Shown here in pieces: positions 1 to 8,031 of a stretch of DNA of 44,584 nucleotides. The notes beneath the pieces are model-generated. The model worked only from the letters and a program-made list of their open reading frames with translations. It was not told the origin of the DNA and did no database searches. Origin of the DNA: Candidatus Rokuibacteriota bacterium (GTDB taxonomy: Bacteria > Methylomirabilota > Methylomirabilia > Rokubacteriales > CSP1-6); contig QHSI01000018.1 of the NCBI GenBank assembly GCA_003221515.1, forward strand, positions 1 through 44,584, in the 5' to 3' direction. Position numbers and translations under genes: made by a program. Numbering within the stretch: the stretch's first letter is position 1; each line of letters begins with the position of its first letter.

Positions 1-462
1 GCCCCGCACGATCTGGCCAAGCTGGTGTTGGTGAGGCCCGCGGGTCTGTGGATGGACGAGCAGCCGGTCCCGGACATCTTCGCGCTGCTTCCGTATCAGA
101 TCGCCGAAGTGCTCTTTCACGATCCGCAGCAGGGGCAGGCGTTGCTCACCGGCGGCGCCGACCTCTCGGACATGGAGGCGCTCAAGGAGTTCTACATCGG
201 GAGTCAACGGCGGCTCTCGATGGCGGGCAAGATCCTGTTTCCGATCCCGAACCGGCGCCTCTCGAAGCGCCTGTATCGCCTCACCGCGGAGAGCCTCGTC
301 CTGTGGGGGGCGTCCGACCGACTGCTCGTGCCGGCTTACGCCGAGCGCTGGAAGACGCTGATCCCCCAGGCGCGCGTCGAGCTGATCGGCGACGCCGGCC
401 ACATGTTGCCCTACGAGCAGTCCGACCAGCTCGTCCGTTCGGTGACGGGCTTCCTCCGCTGA
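1..462 (+). CDS. Alpha/beta hydrolase, C-terminal part (5' end outside window)
   Basis: The reading frame is already open at base 1, so the gene begins before the window; about 153 C-terminal residues are present. The acid and histidine regions of an alpha/beta-hydrolase triad are visible: GASDRLLVP, with the acid Asp, and GDAGHMLPYEQ, with the catalytic His, near the C-terminus. The nucleophile elbow lies upstream of the window and cannot be checked. The segment before the Asp has the cap-domain position expected for this fold. It is followed closely by a small membrane protein and a keto-pentenoate hydratase-family gene. A hydrolase/hydratase pair would fit meta-cleavage aromatic degradation, but no dioxygenase is visible, so the substrate is unknown. 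Confidence 0.85.
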   Translation, partial: APHDLAKLVLVRPAGLWMDEQPVPDIFALLPYQIAEVLFHDPQQGQALLTGGADLSDMEALKEFYIGSQRRLSMAGKILFPIPNRRLSKRLYRLTAESLVLWGASDRLLVPAYAERWKTLIPQARVELIGDAGHMLPYEQSDQLVRSVTGFLR

Positions 463-488
463 GCCCCATCACGGAGCCCGACCGCTCG

Positions 489-848
489 GTGATCACGGTG
501 ACGCACGTGATCTACGCCCTTCACGCCTTCAGCCTGATCACGGGGATCGTCACCGCCGCGAGCATCGTGTTCGCGTTCCTCACGGGCTGGCCTTCGATCA
601 TCGCCGTCATCTTGAACTACCTGAACCGGGGCGATGCGCGCGGGACCTGGCTCGAGTCGCATTTCCGATGGCAGCTCCGCACATTTTGGTGGGGGCTCCT
701 GTGGGTCGCCCTCTGCCTGGCCTTCGTGGTGGCCACGCTCGGCGTCGGCTTGCTCGTCGCGTGGCTGCCTCTCATGGTCGTCGGTCTCTGGTTCATCTAT
801 CGGGTGGCGAGGGGCTGGCTCCGGCTTGTCGATCGTCGGCCGATCTAG
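489..848 (+). CDS. Small integral membrane protein, DUF4870-like
   Basis: This 119-residue protein is almost entirely hydrophobic, with about three membrane segments: near residues 5-35 and two between 60 and 110. Between them is a polar stretch containing YLNRGDARGTWLESHFRWQ. The pattern of a RxDARGTWLxSHFxWQxRTFW segment followed by two helices is typical of the DUF4870/Tic20-like small membrane proteins. The GTG at 489 was chosen because a GGAG-like site lies about 12 bases upstream; GTG codons at 498 and 507 are alternatives. It starts 27 bases after the hydrolase stop, so the two are probably co-transcribed. The function of this family is not known. Confidence 0.72.
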   Translation: MITVTHVIYALHAFSLITGIVTAASIVFAFLTGWPSIIAVILNYLNRGDARGTWLESHFRWQLRTFWWGLLWVALCLAFVVATLGVGLLVAWLPLMVVGLWFIYRVARGWLRLVDRRPI

Positions 849-893
849 CTCGACGATCATCATCACGGCGCAAGGGGAATAGGAGGAGCGTTG

Positions 894-1694
894 ATGCTGA
901 CACCGGAGACGATCGGCGCCACGGCTCGTGCCGTCTTCAATACCTACACGACGCGCGCCCGTTATGGTCCGCTCGACGCCGCGCTGCGGGCGGCGCCGCT
1001 CGAAGACGCCTATCGCATCCAGGACGCATTGCATCAGGTGATGGTCGAGGCTGGGCGCGGCGAGATCGCCGGCTGGAAGATCGCGCTCACCTCCAAGGCG
1101 ATGCAGCAGATGACCGGAGTCGACCAGCCCGCCGCGGGGGCCATCTTCTCGAAGGTCGTCCACGCCTCGCCGGCGCGCGTCGATCTGGCCGCCTATCATC
1201 ACCTGGGCGTCGAGTTCGAGGTGGCGGTACGGCTCGGCGACGATCTGCCGGCGACCGGCGGGCCGTGGACGCGCGCGTCGATCGCCGGCCGCGTCGCCGC
1301 GTGCCTGCCCGCCTTCGAGCTCGTCGAGGACGGCGACGCCGACTACAAGACGCTCGACGCCTTCACCCTCGTCGCGCAGAACACGTGGAACGGCGGCGTG
1401 GTTCTCGGTCCGGCGGTCACGGAGTGGCGGGGCGTCGATCTCGAGCGCGCGGTGACGCGCTGCTGGGTGAACGATCAGCCCGGAGGCCAGGGCAAGACCG
1501 GCGACGCCATGGGCCATCCGCTCGAAGCCGTGGCCTGGCTCGCGAACCTCCTCAACGGCCGCGGCCGCCGCCTCGAGCGTGGCATGATCGTGATGACCGG
1601 GAGCAGTATCGCCACCAAATTCCCGGCGCCGGGCGATCGCGTGCGGTTCGCCATCGACGGCCTCGGCGAGGCCGTGCTGCAGGCCGCGCGCTAG
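894..1694 (+). CDS. 2-keto-4-pentenoate hydratase / fumarylacetoacetate hydrolase-family protein
   Basis: The 266-residue product matches the MhpD branch of the fumarylacetoacetate hydrolase superfamily in length and layout. An N-terminal helical region (DAYRIQDALHQVM) leads to AGWKIALTS, then the LGVEFEVAVRL strand carrying the metal-binding acidic residues, and a later MTGSSIATKFP segment. Such enzymes hydrate 2-hydroxypenta-2,4-dienoate, or decarboxylate 4-oxalocrotonate, in the cytoplasm using a divalent metal. A strong AGGAGG at 881-886 sits 7 bases before the ATG at 894; a TTG three bases earlier is less likely. It may form an operon with the hydrolase upstream. Which member of the hydratase/decarboxylase family it is cannot be told from sequence alone. 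Confidence 0.85.
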   Translation: MLTPETIGATARAVFNTYTTRARYGPLDAALRAAPLEDAYRIQDALHQVMVEAGRGEIAGWKIALTSKAMQQMTGVDQPAAGAIFSKVVHASPARVDLAAYHHLGVEFEVAVRLGDDLPATGGPWTRASIAGRVAACLPAFELVEDGDADYKTLDAFTLVAQNTWNGGVVLGPAVTEWRGVDLERAVTRCWVNDQPGGQGKTGDAMGHPLEAVAWLANLLNGRGRRLERGMIVMTGSSIATKFPAPGDRVRFAIDGLGEAVLQAAR

Positions 1695-1706
1695 CGGCGT
1701 CATCGA

Positions 1707-1738
1707 GGCCGGCCTCCCCGAGGGCGAGGAGGCCGGCC
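1707..1738. terminator. 11-bp perfect hairpin between convergent genes, likely bidirectional terminator
   Basis: GGCCGGCCTCC (1707-1717) and GGAGGCCGGCC (1728-1738) are perfectly complementary around a 10-base loop. The hairpin lies between the stop codons of the hydratase (1694, plus strand) and the PQQ dehydrogenase (1750, minus strand). There is no U-run on either side, so if it terminates transcription it is not a canonical intrinsic terminator. Confidence 0.55.
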
Positions 1739-1749
1739 AGTCCCTGAGA

Positions 1750-3349
1750 CTAGTCCCTGAGCGCGAACACCCAGATCACCCCGCCCTGAGGCACCTCGGT
1801 CTTCGTCCCGCGGAACGTGTCGAGCCGGGCCTGCATCCGCTGGGCGTCGATGCCCCAGCCCGATTGCACGGCGACGTACTGCACGCCGTCGACGGCGAAC
1901 GAGCTCGGCACGCCGGTGATCCCGGAGTTGGTCTTGAACTTCCACCCGCTGACCGGTCGTCATGTCCCAGGCCTGGAGCTCGCCGATGTGACTGGCGCCC
2001 TGGCGCCAGCTCATCGTGGTCTTCGGGCGGTCGATACCCAGGTAGAGCTTCCCGGGCTCGTAGGGATCGGGCTTCGGCTGGCCCACCAGCGTGGAGCAGA
2101 GATTCTCGTTGGCCGGGATGTAGAGGTACTGCGTTTTCGGGTTGTAGCCGGCCGGCGTCCAGTCCTTGCCGCCCCAGAGCCCCGGGCAGAAGGTCACCGT
2201 GGCGCCCGCGCGCGGCTTGCGCTCCTCGTTGTAGCTCGGCCGCCCGGTCACCGGGTCGAGCTTGGTGAAGACTTCCTGGGTGACGAATGGGCGCGCGTCC
2301 ACGAACTTGATGCTGTCGGCGCCGCGCTCCAGCCGCCAGAGATAGCCGTTGCGGCCCGGGTGCACCAGGCCCTTCACGGTGCGCCCGTCCTTGGGGAAGT
2401 CGATCAGGAGCGGCGTGGAGACCTCGTCCCAGTCCCAGGAGTCGTTCCAGTGATACTGGTGATGGGCGCGGATCTTGCCGGTGTCGACGTCCAGCGCGAG
2501 CACAGAGGAGGAGTACAGGTTGTCGCCCGGCCGCATATCGCCCATCCACGGCGCCGCATTGCCCGTCCCCCAGTAGCTCAGGTTGAGCTGGGGATCATAG
2601 TGCGCGGTGAGCCAGACCGACACGCCGCCCGTCTTCCAGGTCTCTCCGGGCCAGGTGTTGTGACCGGGCTCACCCGGCCCCGGGATCGTGTGCGTCTTCC
2701 ACACCGGCTTCCCGTCGCGCGCGTCGAAGGCGGCGACGTACCCGCGGATGCCGAGCTCGCCGCCGGAAGTGCCGATCATGACCTTGCCCTTGGCGACGAG
2801 CGGCGCCAGGGTGAAGTAGTAGCCGTTCTTGTAGTTGTCGACGGTCGTGTCCCACAGGACCGCGCCCGTCTTGGCGTCGAGCGCGATGAGATGCGCGTCG
2901 ACGGTCGCCAGGAAGAGTCGGTCCTCCCAGAGCGCCACGCCGCGGTTCGTGGGATGGAGCTGGAGCAGGTCCTCCGGCAGCTCCTTTTTGTAACGCCAGA
3001 GCAGGTCACCGGTCTTCGCGTTGAGCGCCAACACCTGCTGCTGCGGCGTCGTGACGAACATGACGCCGTTGTTGACGATCGGCGGCGACTGGTGACCTTC
3101 GTTCACGCCGGTGGAGAAGGTCCACACCGGGACGAGCTTCTTCACGTTGGCCGGCGTGACCTGGTCGAGCGGGCTGTATCCCCAGCCGTTGAGCGTACCG
3201 CGGTACATCAACCAGTTGTGCGGCTCCGGGTTGAGGAGCCGTTGCTCGGTCACCGTGCTGTAGCTCACCGTGCTCTGCGCGGTGAGCATCGCGGGTTCGA
3301 GCGCTACCAGGACCGCGAAACTCAGGATCGCTAGCCTTCTCACCGACAT
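1750..3349 (-). pseudogene. PQQ-dependent alcohol dehydrogenase (XoxF-like), frameshifted near its C-terminus
   Basis: An eight-bladed quinoprotein of the methanol/ethanol dehydrogenase family, about 533 residues, with a Sec signal peptide ending ...AMLTA-QS. Visible ligands are the Glu of GGELGIRG, the Asn of GTGNAAPW, the catalytic Asp306 and a second Asp308 (WDWDE). Asp at +2 from the catalytic Asp is the lanthanide-type signature. The vicinal Cys-Cys pair of classical methanol dehydrogenases is absent. The frame breaks at about 1941-1947, after ...AWDMTTGQRV. Shifting frame restores KFKTNSGITGVPSSFAVDG and the end GGVIWVFALRD before the TAG at 1750-1752. Loss of two bases from an ancestral V-W-K reading explains it best, since it restores the blade Trp. 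It follows the Rieske gene on the same strand, 64 bases apart. The frameshift may be real or a sequence error. Confidence 0.88.
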
Positions 3350-3413
3350 CGTCTTCGTCTCCCTCGTCTTGGCGTGTCGACTTCGCTGCGGCGCGCCACC
3401 GTCTCGATCCTTA

Positions 3414-4013
3414 TCAGCCTCCCGTCTCGAAGCCTGGCCGCCCGACGAAACTGCCCGCCACTGTCGGCGCGCCGTCGACGACCTTCAGCGGCAGGGCCGG
3501 CAACCGTCGGGGCGCCGGACCATTCAGGACCCGCGCGCTCTCCTTGAGATCGAACTCCGAGAAGTGGCACGGGCATTTGATCGTGCTCGACGCCGGCTGC
3601 CAATCCCAGACGTCACACCCGGTATGCGTGCACACGGCAGAATACGCGACGATACCGTCCGCGGCCCGCGCGCGCGTATCGCCGTCGAGCCGGCTCGGGT
3701 CGAGGCGGACCACCAGGATCTGGTTGAGCCGCGAATCGTCTCGGATCACCCTCGCGGTCGGGTCCATCGGATAGGCCGTGAGGGGCGGCCCGCCGGCGGG
3801 AAGGTCCGCGAGCGTGATGGGCTGCCCCTTGCGATCGCCGCCGGCGAATACGAGGCGATCGTTGGTCTGCGGTCGCGCCTTCCGCCGGTCGTCCTGGGCG
3901 CCGACGAGGTCCGCGACCGGCAACGTCAATCCGACAGCCAACGCCAGCTTCAGCACCGCACGGCGCGCGGGCTGCGGGATGGGCGCGCTGCGTCGTCGTG
4001 GCGTCTCGTTCAT
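3414..4013 (-). CDS. Exported Rieske [2Fe-2S] protein
   Basis: The 199-residue protein has an Arg-rich N-terminus and a hydrophobic stretch (ARRAVLKLALAVGLTLPVA) resembling a Tat signal or anchor. The C-terminal Rieske fold has all four cluster ligands: Cys128 and His130 in CTHTGC, and Cys147 and His150 in CPCH. Cys133 and Cys149 are placed to form the disulfide seen in high-potential Rieske proteins such as those of bc1 and arsenite oxidase. No molybdenum large subunit or cytochrome b lies next to it. Instead it precedes the frameshifted PQQ dehydrogenase by 64 bases on the same strand. I infer a role as periplasmic electron carrier or oxidase partner for that enzyme. The cluster assignment is firm; the partner is not. 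Confidence 0.88.
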   Translation of the reverse strand: MNETPRRRSAPIPQPARRAVLKLALAVGLTLPVADLVGAQDDRRKARPQTNDRLVFAGGDRKGQPITLADLPAGGPPLTAYPMDPTARVIRDDSRLNQILVVRLDPSRLDGDTRARAADGIVAYSAVCTHTGCDVWDWQPASSTIKCPCHFSEFDLKESARVLNGPAPRRLPALPLKVVDGAPTVAGSFVGRPGFETGG

Positions 4014-4031
4014 CGCGGGTTGCCCGCGGCA

Positions 4032-4060
4032 GAATTGTTCGGCAACCCACTCGATGTCAA
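4032..4060 (-). promoter_or_regulatory. Possible sigma70-type promoter for the Rieske-PQQ dehydrogenase pair
   Basis: On the minus strand a perfect TTGACA (4060-4055) lies upstream of the Rieske ATG at 4013. The hexamer 17 bases further on, CAATTC (4037-4032), is a poor -10 match. The position is right for the two-gene unit, but the weak -10 keeps this tentative. Confidence 0.3.
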
Positions 4061-4086
4061 GCCCGACGTTATTGCCCGACGTTATT
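4061..4086. repeat. 13-base perfect tandem duplication at the hydrolase stop codon
   Basis: GCCCGACGTTATT occurs twice back to back, at 4061-4073 and 4074-4086. The copy nearer the gene supplies the TAA stop (4082-4084) of the minus-strand exported hydrolase, and the second copy carries the same TAA just beyond it. It looks like a local replication slippage with no coding effect. Confidence 0.8.
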
Positions 4087-6091
4087 GCCTCGCCGGCCGG
4101 GGCGGCGGCATCCGCCGGTCCCAGCCGATCTCGGCCTGCGCCACGACGTGAGGCACGTCCTCGGCGAGGAGAAAGCCCGAGCGCGCGAGCGTCTCGGCCT
4201 CACGTTTGACGAGCTCCACGTACTGCGTTCGGTCGCCATAGCGCTCGATCACGCTCGCGCGCGGATCGCCACTGCGCTCGCGCTCCGCCCGGTCGCGCGC
4301 AAACGGGATGAAGGTTCCGTAGAAGTCCACGAGCTCACCCGGGTTGACCGCGCCGCGACGGAGGCTCCACGGAGTGTAGGTCGCCAGCGGGGCCAGGAGC
4401 TCCAGGCTCCGGACACCGCCCACCTCGTTGCCGTCGGCGTCTACTTGAGGCACGCGAACGGGGAACGCCCGGCCGAGCCGCGGCGGCTCCAGCGTGATGA
4501 TACCGTTCGCCCATCGCGGCCCGTAGTCGACCCGGTACGCCTCGTGCGCCGCGCGCGGCCATCCGACTCCGGGAATCGCTGGAGCTTGCACGCGATCCAC
4601 CGCGACGAGCGTGGCGTTGTCGAGGCGAGGGTGCCGGCTCGGGGGCGGCTCGCGTCCGTCCCGCACCCACTCGACCAGCCGCGTCAACAGCGACCTCAAC
4701 GTGGGATGAAAGTCGAGCGGGCTGCCTCGATACGTCGCGACGGGGTCGGTCCGCTCCGGGACGGCCGGCGTGCCCACCACGAAATGCTGGGCGCCGGCGA
4801 GATGGTAGATGCGCTCGCTGGCGAGCAGCTCCACGTCGGCGTCGGCGCCCGGTGTCGTGTGGATCAGCGAGGCGGCGCGGCCCCAGTACTCGTAGCCGGT
4901 GTTGGTGAAGAAGATCTTCGGCACGTGCGCCTCGTGGGCGAACAGCCCGTCGGTCATGCCCGTCTCCGGATCGCGTTGACTTCGGCCGCTGAACGGAAAG
5001 AGGTCCGTCGGATAGAAGAACGCGGAGAACCGATGCGCGTCGCGTGACGGCTGCGCGAACCGATGGTTGAAGCTCCCGCGCCCGGCGCCGGCCGTGTGCA
5101 CGAACAGGCCGTCGAACACCTGGCGTCGCGCCTCGTCGGTGTTGAAGCCCTGATAGACCAGATGCCGCAGGAACCGGCCGGTTTGCGAGATCCCGAGGCC
5201 GAGGGCCCAGCGGACCCCAAAGGGACTGGCCTTGTCGTACTTGGCGTACGAGATCATGTCCCGCACCGCGGCGAGACCCATGCCGACGACCACCGGGTCG
5301 CGCGCACGGTAGACGAGCTCGTAGATCTTGCCTGGCTCGAAGCCTCCGGTGCGCGCGATCCGCGTCTCGTCCACGAAGCGCCACTGGTCCCGCGGCACGA
5401 CGCGGCGAGCCGCCAGCCGGCCGTCGCGCTCGGTCAGCACGTTGTCGGCGTGCTCCGTGTCGGCGATGGGATACGGCCGGTGGTTGCGGTGGCCGAGCGG
5501 CAGGGTCGCGACGCGCTCGTCCACGGTCCAGTCGCAGCGCACCGGGCCCTCGATCGGGCGGGCGCCGTCGGTCGCGATCGGCACATCGAGGCGCATGGCG
5601 CCGTCGCGGAGCGGCACGTCGAACTGCCAGCCCACCCAGATGAGCGTCAGCCCGAGGCGTAACGGAAGCGCGTCGCCGAAGTCATCCGCGGTCGTCGGGT
5701 TCGCTCTCCACGCCGCGCGCGCGAAGTACGGCAACACGGCCTTGCCCCCACGGTTGGAGACCTCGAGAAGCGCGACCGCGCGGTCACGCGGCATCGCCTT
5801 CGGGCGCAGGACCATGAAGTTCGCGGATGCGGTGACGCGGCCGCTCGCGTCCTTCGGCGCGCGCGTGAGGTCCACGATGGCCGCGTTGGCGGTGTTGGCC
5901 GTGTCGAGCGCGAACTCGACCACACCGGCCAGCTTCTCGTAGCCGCCCGCCGTCCCGAAGGATCGCCCGCCGAGGACGTCCTCACGCGATTCGACGGTGA
6001 CGCGACTCACGACCGCCGCGGCGGGGCGTGCGACGACGAAAGACAGAAGCGCGAGGCCCAGCAGGGCGGGAGCCAGACGACGCGCCGTCAT
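4082..6091 (-). CDS. Exported alpha/beta hydrolase domain-containing protein (Abhydrolase_10-like)
   Basis: This 669-residue protein starts with a Sec signal peptide (MTARRLAPALLGLALLSFVVARPAAA). It matches the large hydrolase-like family often annotated 'alpha/beta hydrolase domain-containing protein'. The nucleophile elbow is visible as GISQTGRF with Ser302, followed by the RHLVYQGFN helix typical of this family. A C-terminal His candidate is in LAGAQHFVVGTP. Substrates of this family are poorly known. The open frame continues upstream to 6634, but the signal peptide and the divergent SoxC gene make the ATG at 6091 the sensible start. It is on the same strand as the Rieske and PQQ dehydrogenase genes, 68 bases upstream, so it could head that unit. 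Confidence 0.85.
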   Translation of the reverse strand: MTARRLAPALLGLALLSFVVARPAAAVVSRVTVESREDVLGGRSFGTAGGYEKLAGVVEFALDTANTANAAIVDLTRAPKDASGRVTASANFMVLRPKAMPRDRAVALLEVSNRGGKAVLPYFARAAWRANPTTADDFGDALPLRLGLTLIWVGWQFDVPLRDGAMRLDVPIATDGARPIEGPVRCDWTVDERVATLPLGHRNHRPYPIADTEHADNVLTERDGRLAARRVVPRDQWRFVDETRIARTGGFEPGKIYELVYRARDPVVVGMGLAAVRDMISYAKYDKASPFGVRWALGLGISQTGRFLRHLVYQGFNTDEARRQVFDGLFVHTAGAGRGSFNHRFAQPSRDAHRFSAFFYPTDLFPFSGRSQRDPETGMTDGLFAHEAHVPKIFFTNTGYEYWGRAASLIHTTPGADADVELLASERIYHLAGAQHFVVGTPAVPERTDPVATYRGSPLDFHPTLRSLLTRLVEWVRDGREPPPSRHPRLDNATLVAVDRVQAPAIPGVGWPRAAHEAYRVDYGPRWANGIITLEPPRLGRAFPVRVPQVDADGNEVGGVRSLELLAPLATYTPWSLRRGAVNPGELVDFYGTFIPFARDRAERERSGDPRASVIERYGDRTQYVELVKREAETLARSGFLLAEDVPHVVAQAEIGWDRRMPPPRPARQ

Positions 6092-6110
6092 GATCGTCGG
6101 AGTATACGTC

Positions 6111-6139
6111 TTGACCCTTGGGGACCGCACGGCTACCCT
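6111..6139 (+). promoter_or_regulatory. Candidate sigma70-type promoter for the soxC-soxD-like operon
   Basis: TTGACC (6111-6116) and TACCCT (6134-6139) are separated by 17 bases. They lie between the divergent hydrolase start and the soxC-like ATG at 6201, leaving a leader of about 55 bases. The -10 match is partial. Confidence 0.4.
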
Positions 6140-6200
6140 CGACGCATTCTCGGCGACCGCGCAGGACTTCGCGAGGACCGCTTCGACGGGGAGGACAGCG

Positions 6201-7499
6201 ATGCGTCCACGACGCCGTGACCGCCGTTTCGACGATGCCCGCGATGCTGCCGGGAACGGGGTGCTCGATCGCCGAGCGTTCTTGAGGGGCGGCGCCGGCG
6301 CCGTGGCGACCGGAGCGTTCATGGCGTACGCCCCGAGCGACGCGAGCGCGGCCTCGCCGCCGGAGACTCCGTCGGGAATGACGACACCCGGCGCTCCCTT
6401 GAGCCCGTACGGATCGCCGGCCACGTTCGAGCGTGAGGTGACGCGCACCCTCATCCGCTCCCAGCCCGGCACGACGGGCGCCGGCGCGTCGCGCACCCCG
6501 CTCGAGGCGCTGGAGGGCATGATCACGCCGAGTGGGCTGCACTTCGAGCGCCACCACAACGGTGTACCCACGATCGACCCGGCGCAGCACCAGCTCCTCA
6601 TCCATGGCATGGTCGCGCGCCCGCTGATCTTCACGGTGGCGTCGCTGCAGCGCTACCCGATGGAGTCGCGGATCCACTTCCTGGAGTGCTCGGGTAACAG
6701 CGCGCTGATGTATGGGGCGACGCCGCCCACGCTCACGTGCGGACAGACGCATGGCCTGGTGTCCTGCAGCGAGTGGACGGGCGTCCCGCTGCGGCTACTG
6801 CTGGAGGAGGCGGGCGTCGATCCGCGGGCCGACTGGGTCCTGGCCGAAGGCGCGGACGCGGCGGCGATGAGTCGCAGTGTGCCGATGGCGAAGGCCATGG
6901 ATGACGCGATGCTGGCGTTGTACCAGAACGGTGAGCGCCTGCGCCCGGAGAACGGCTATCCAGTGCGACTGTTTCTTCCGGGCTACGAAGGCAACATGAG
7001 CGTGAAATGGCTCAGGCGGATCAAGGTGACGGACACCCCGACGATGACGAAGGACGAGACGTCGAAGTACACCGATCTCCGGGCCGACGGCACGTCGCTG
7101 ATGTTCACCTATCCGATGGAGGTGAAATCGGTCATCACCCGCCCCGCGCCGGGACTGAAGATGACGGGGCCGGGTCTCTACGAGCTGTCCGGAATCGCGT
7201 GGTCCGGCCGGGGAAAGATCCGCAAGGTCGAAGTCTCGGCGGACGGCGGGCAGACGTGGGCGGAGGCGGTCCTTGCAGCGCCGGTGCTCGCGTACGCGCT
7301 GACCCGCTTCCGGATCGCCTGGAAGTGGAACGGCGCCCCGACGGTGCTCAAGAGTCGCGCGACGGATGACGCCGGCCGCGTCCAGCCGACGCGCGACGAG
7401 TTGATCGCCCAGCAGGGCGCCAACGTCGTCTACCACTACCATGCGATCCAGGCCTGGCGCGTCGAGTCGACTGGCGAGGTCAAGAATGTCTACGCGTGA
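6201..7499 (+). CDS. soxC: Sulfite dehydrogenase molybdopterin subunit, SoxC-like
   Basis: A 432-residue molybdopterin oxidoreductase of the sulfite oxidase family. It has a Tat signal (DRRAFLRGGAGAVATG), the SoxC-type opening GMITPSGLHFERHHNGVP, and the molybdenum-ligating Cys163 in FLECSGN. The C-terminal dimerisation domain contains the ATDDAGRVQP motif. In the Sox system SoxC works with the cytochrome SoxD in the periplasm, oxidising sulfane sulfur or sulfite. The ATG at 6201 has GGGAGGA about 6 bases upstream. It overlaps the cytochrome gene by 14 bases, which supports a SoxCD-type pair. No soxA, X, Y, Z or B is in the window, so this may be a stand-alone sulfite dehydrogenase and not part of a thiosulfate pathway. 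Confidence 0.9.
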   Translation: MRPRRRDRRFDDARDAAGNGVLDRRAFLRGGAGAVATGAFMAYAPSDASAASPPETPSGMTTPGAPLSPYGSPATFEREVTRTLIRSQPGTTGAGASRTPLEALEGMITPSGLHFERHHNGVPTIDPAQHQLLIHGMVARPLIFTVASLQRYPMESRIHFLECSGNSALMYGATPPTLTCGQTHGLVSCSEWTGVPLRLLLEEAGVDPRADWVLAEGADAAAMSRSVPMAKAMDDAMLALYQNGERLRPENGYPVRLFLPGYEGNMSVKWLRRIKVTDTPTMTKDETSKYTDLRADGTSLMFTYPMEVKSVITRPAPGLKMTGPGLYELSGIAWSGRGKIRKVEVSADGGQTWAEAVLAAPVLAYALTRFRIAWKWNGAPTVLKSRATDDAGRVQPTRDELIAQQGANVVYHYHAIQAWRVESTGEVKNVYA

Positions 7500-8031
7500 G
7501 GCGCTCGCGGTCGCCACGTGCGTCATCGTCTTCGGCGGCTGTGCGGGCACGGCCCCTCGCGAAACGCCGAACCTTGGGCGCGCGGCAACGCAAGCCGAGA
7601 TCGCGGGATGGGACATCAGCATCGCTCCCGACGGCCGGGGATTGCCGCGGGGCGCCGGGACGCCGGCCGACGGCGCACTGGTCTATGCCCAGAAGTGCCA
7701 GGTTTGCCATGGGGACAAGGGCGTGGGCGGGCCAAACGACCGGCTCGTCGGAGGGCAGGGGACCCTGGCGAGCAAGACGCCGGTGCGCACGATCGGCAGC
7801 TACTGGCCCTACGCGACGACCGTGTTCGACTACGTCCGGCGATCGATGCCGTTCTTCCAGCCGCACTCGCTGACGGACAGCGAGGTCTACGCGGTCACCG
7901 CCTATCTGCTCAGCCTGAACGGAATCATCGGGGAGCAGGACGTGATGAATGCCGAGACGCTTCCCAAAGTGAAGATGCCCAACCGCGACAACTTCATTCT
8001 GGTCCAGCCCTGGAAGCCCCGGGTGCAGTGA
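7486..8031 (+). CDS. soxD: SoxD-like class I c-type cytochrome
   Basis: The 181-residue exported protein has an N-terminal hydrophobic stretch ending FGGCAGTAP, which could be a lipoprotein or Sec signal. It carries one haem site, Cys71-Gln-Val-Cys74-His75, and a likely axial Met in RRSMPFFQPHSL. The spacing and the conserved YWPYATTVFDYVRRSMPF segment are characteristic of SoxD-type cytochromes. It is shorter than diheme SoxD and corresponds to one haem domain. The ATG at 7486 lies inside the end of soxC, so translation is probably coupled. It should accept electrons from the SoxC molybdenum centre. The convergent thioredoxin-like gene overlaps its last 38 bases. Confidence 0.87.
   Translation: MSTREALAVATCVIVFGGCAGTAPRETPNLGRAATQAEIAGWDISIAPDGRGLPRGAGTPADGALVYAQKCQVCHGDKGVGGPNDRLVGGQGTLASKTPVRTIGSYWPYATTVFDYVRRSMPFFQPHSLTDSEVYAVTAYLLSLNGIIGEQDVMNAETLPKVKMPNRDNFILVQPWKPRVQ

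Noticed and set aside
411-1703. 430-residue minus-strand open frame antisense to the hydratase region
   Set aside because: Low-complexity Arg/Gly/Asp/His-rich shadow of GC-rich coding DNA; the plus-strand genes have clear family motifs and ribosome binding sites.
6092-6634. N-terminal extension of the exported hydrolase to 850 residues
   Set aside because: The signal peptide begins at the ATG at 6091 and the extension overlaps the divergent SoxC-like gene.
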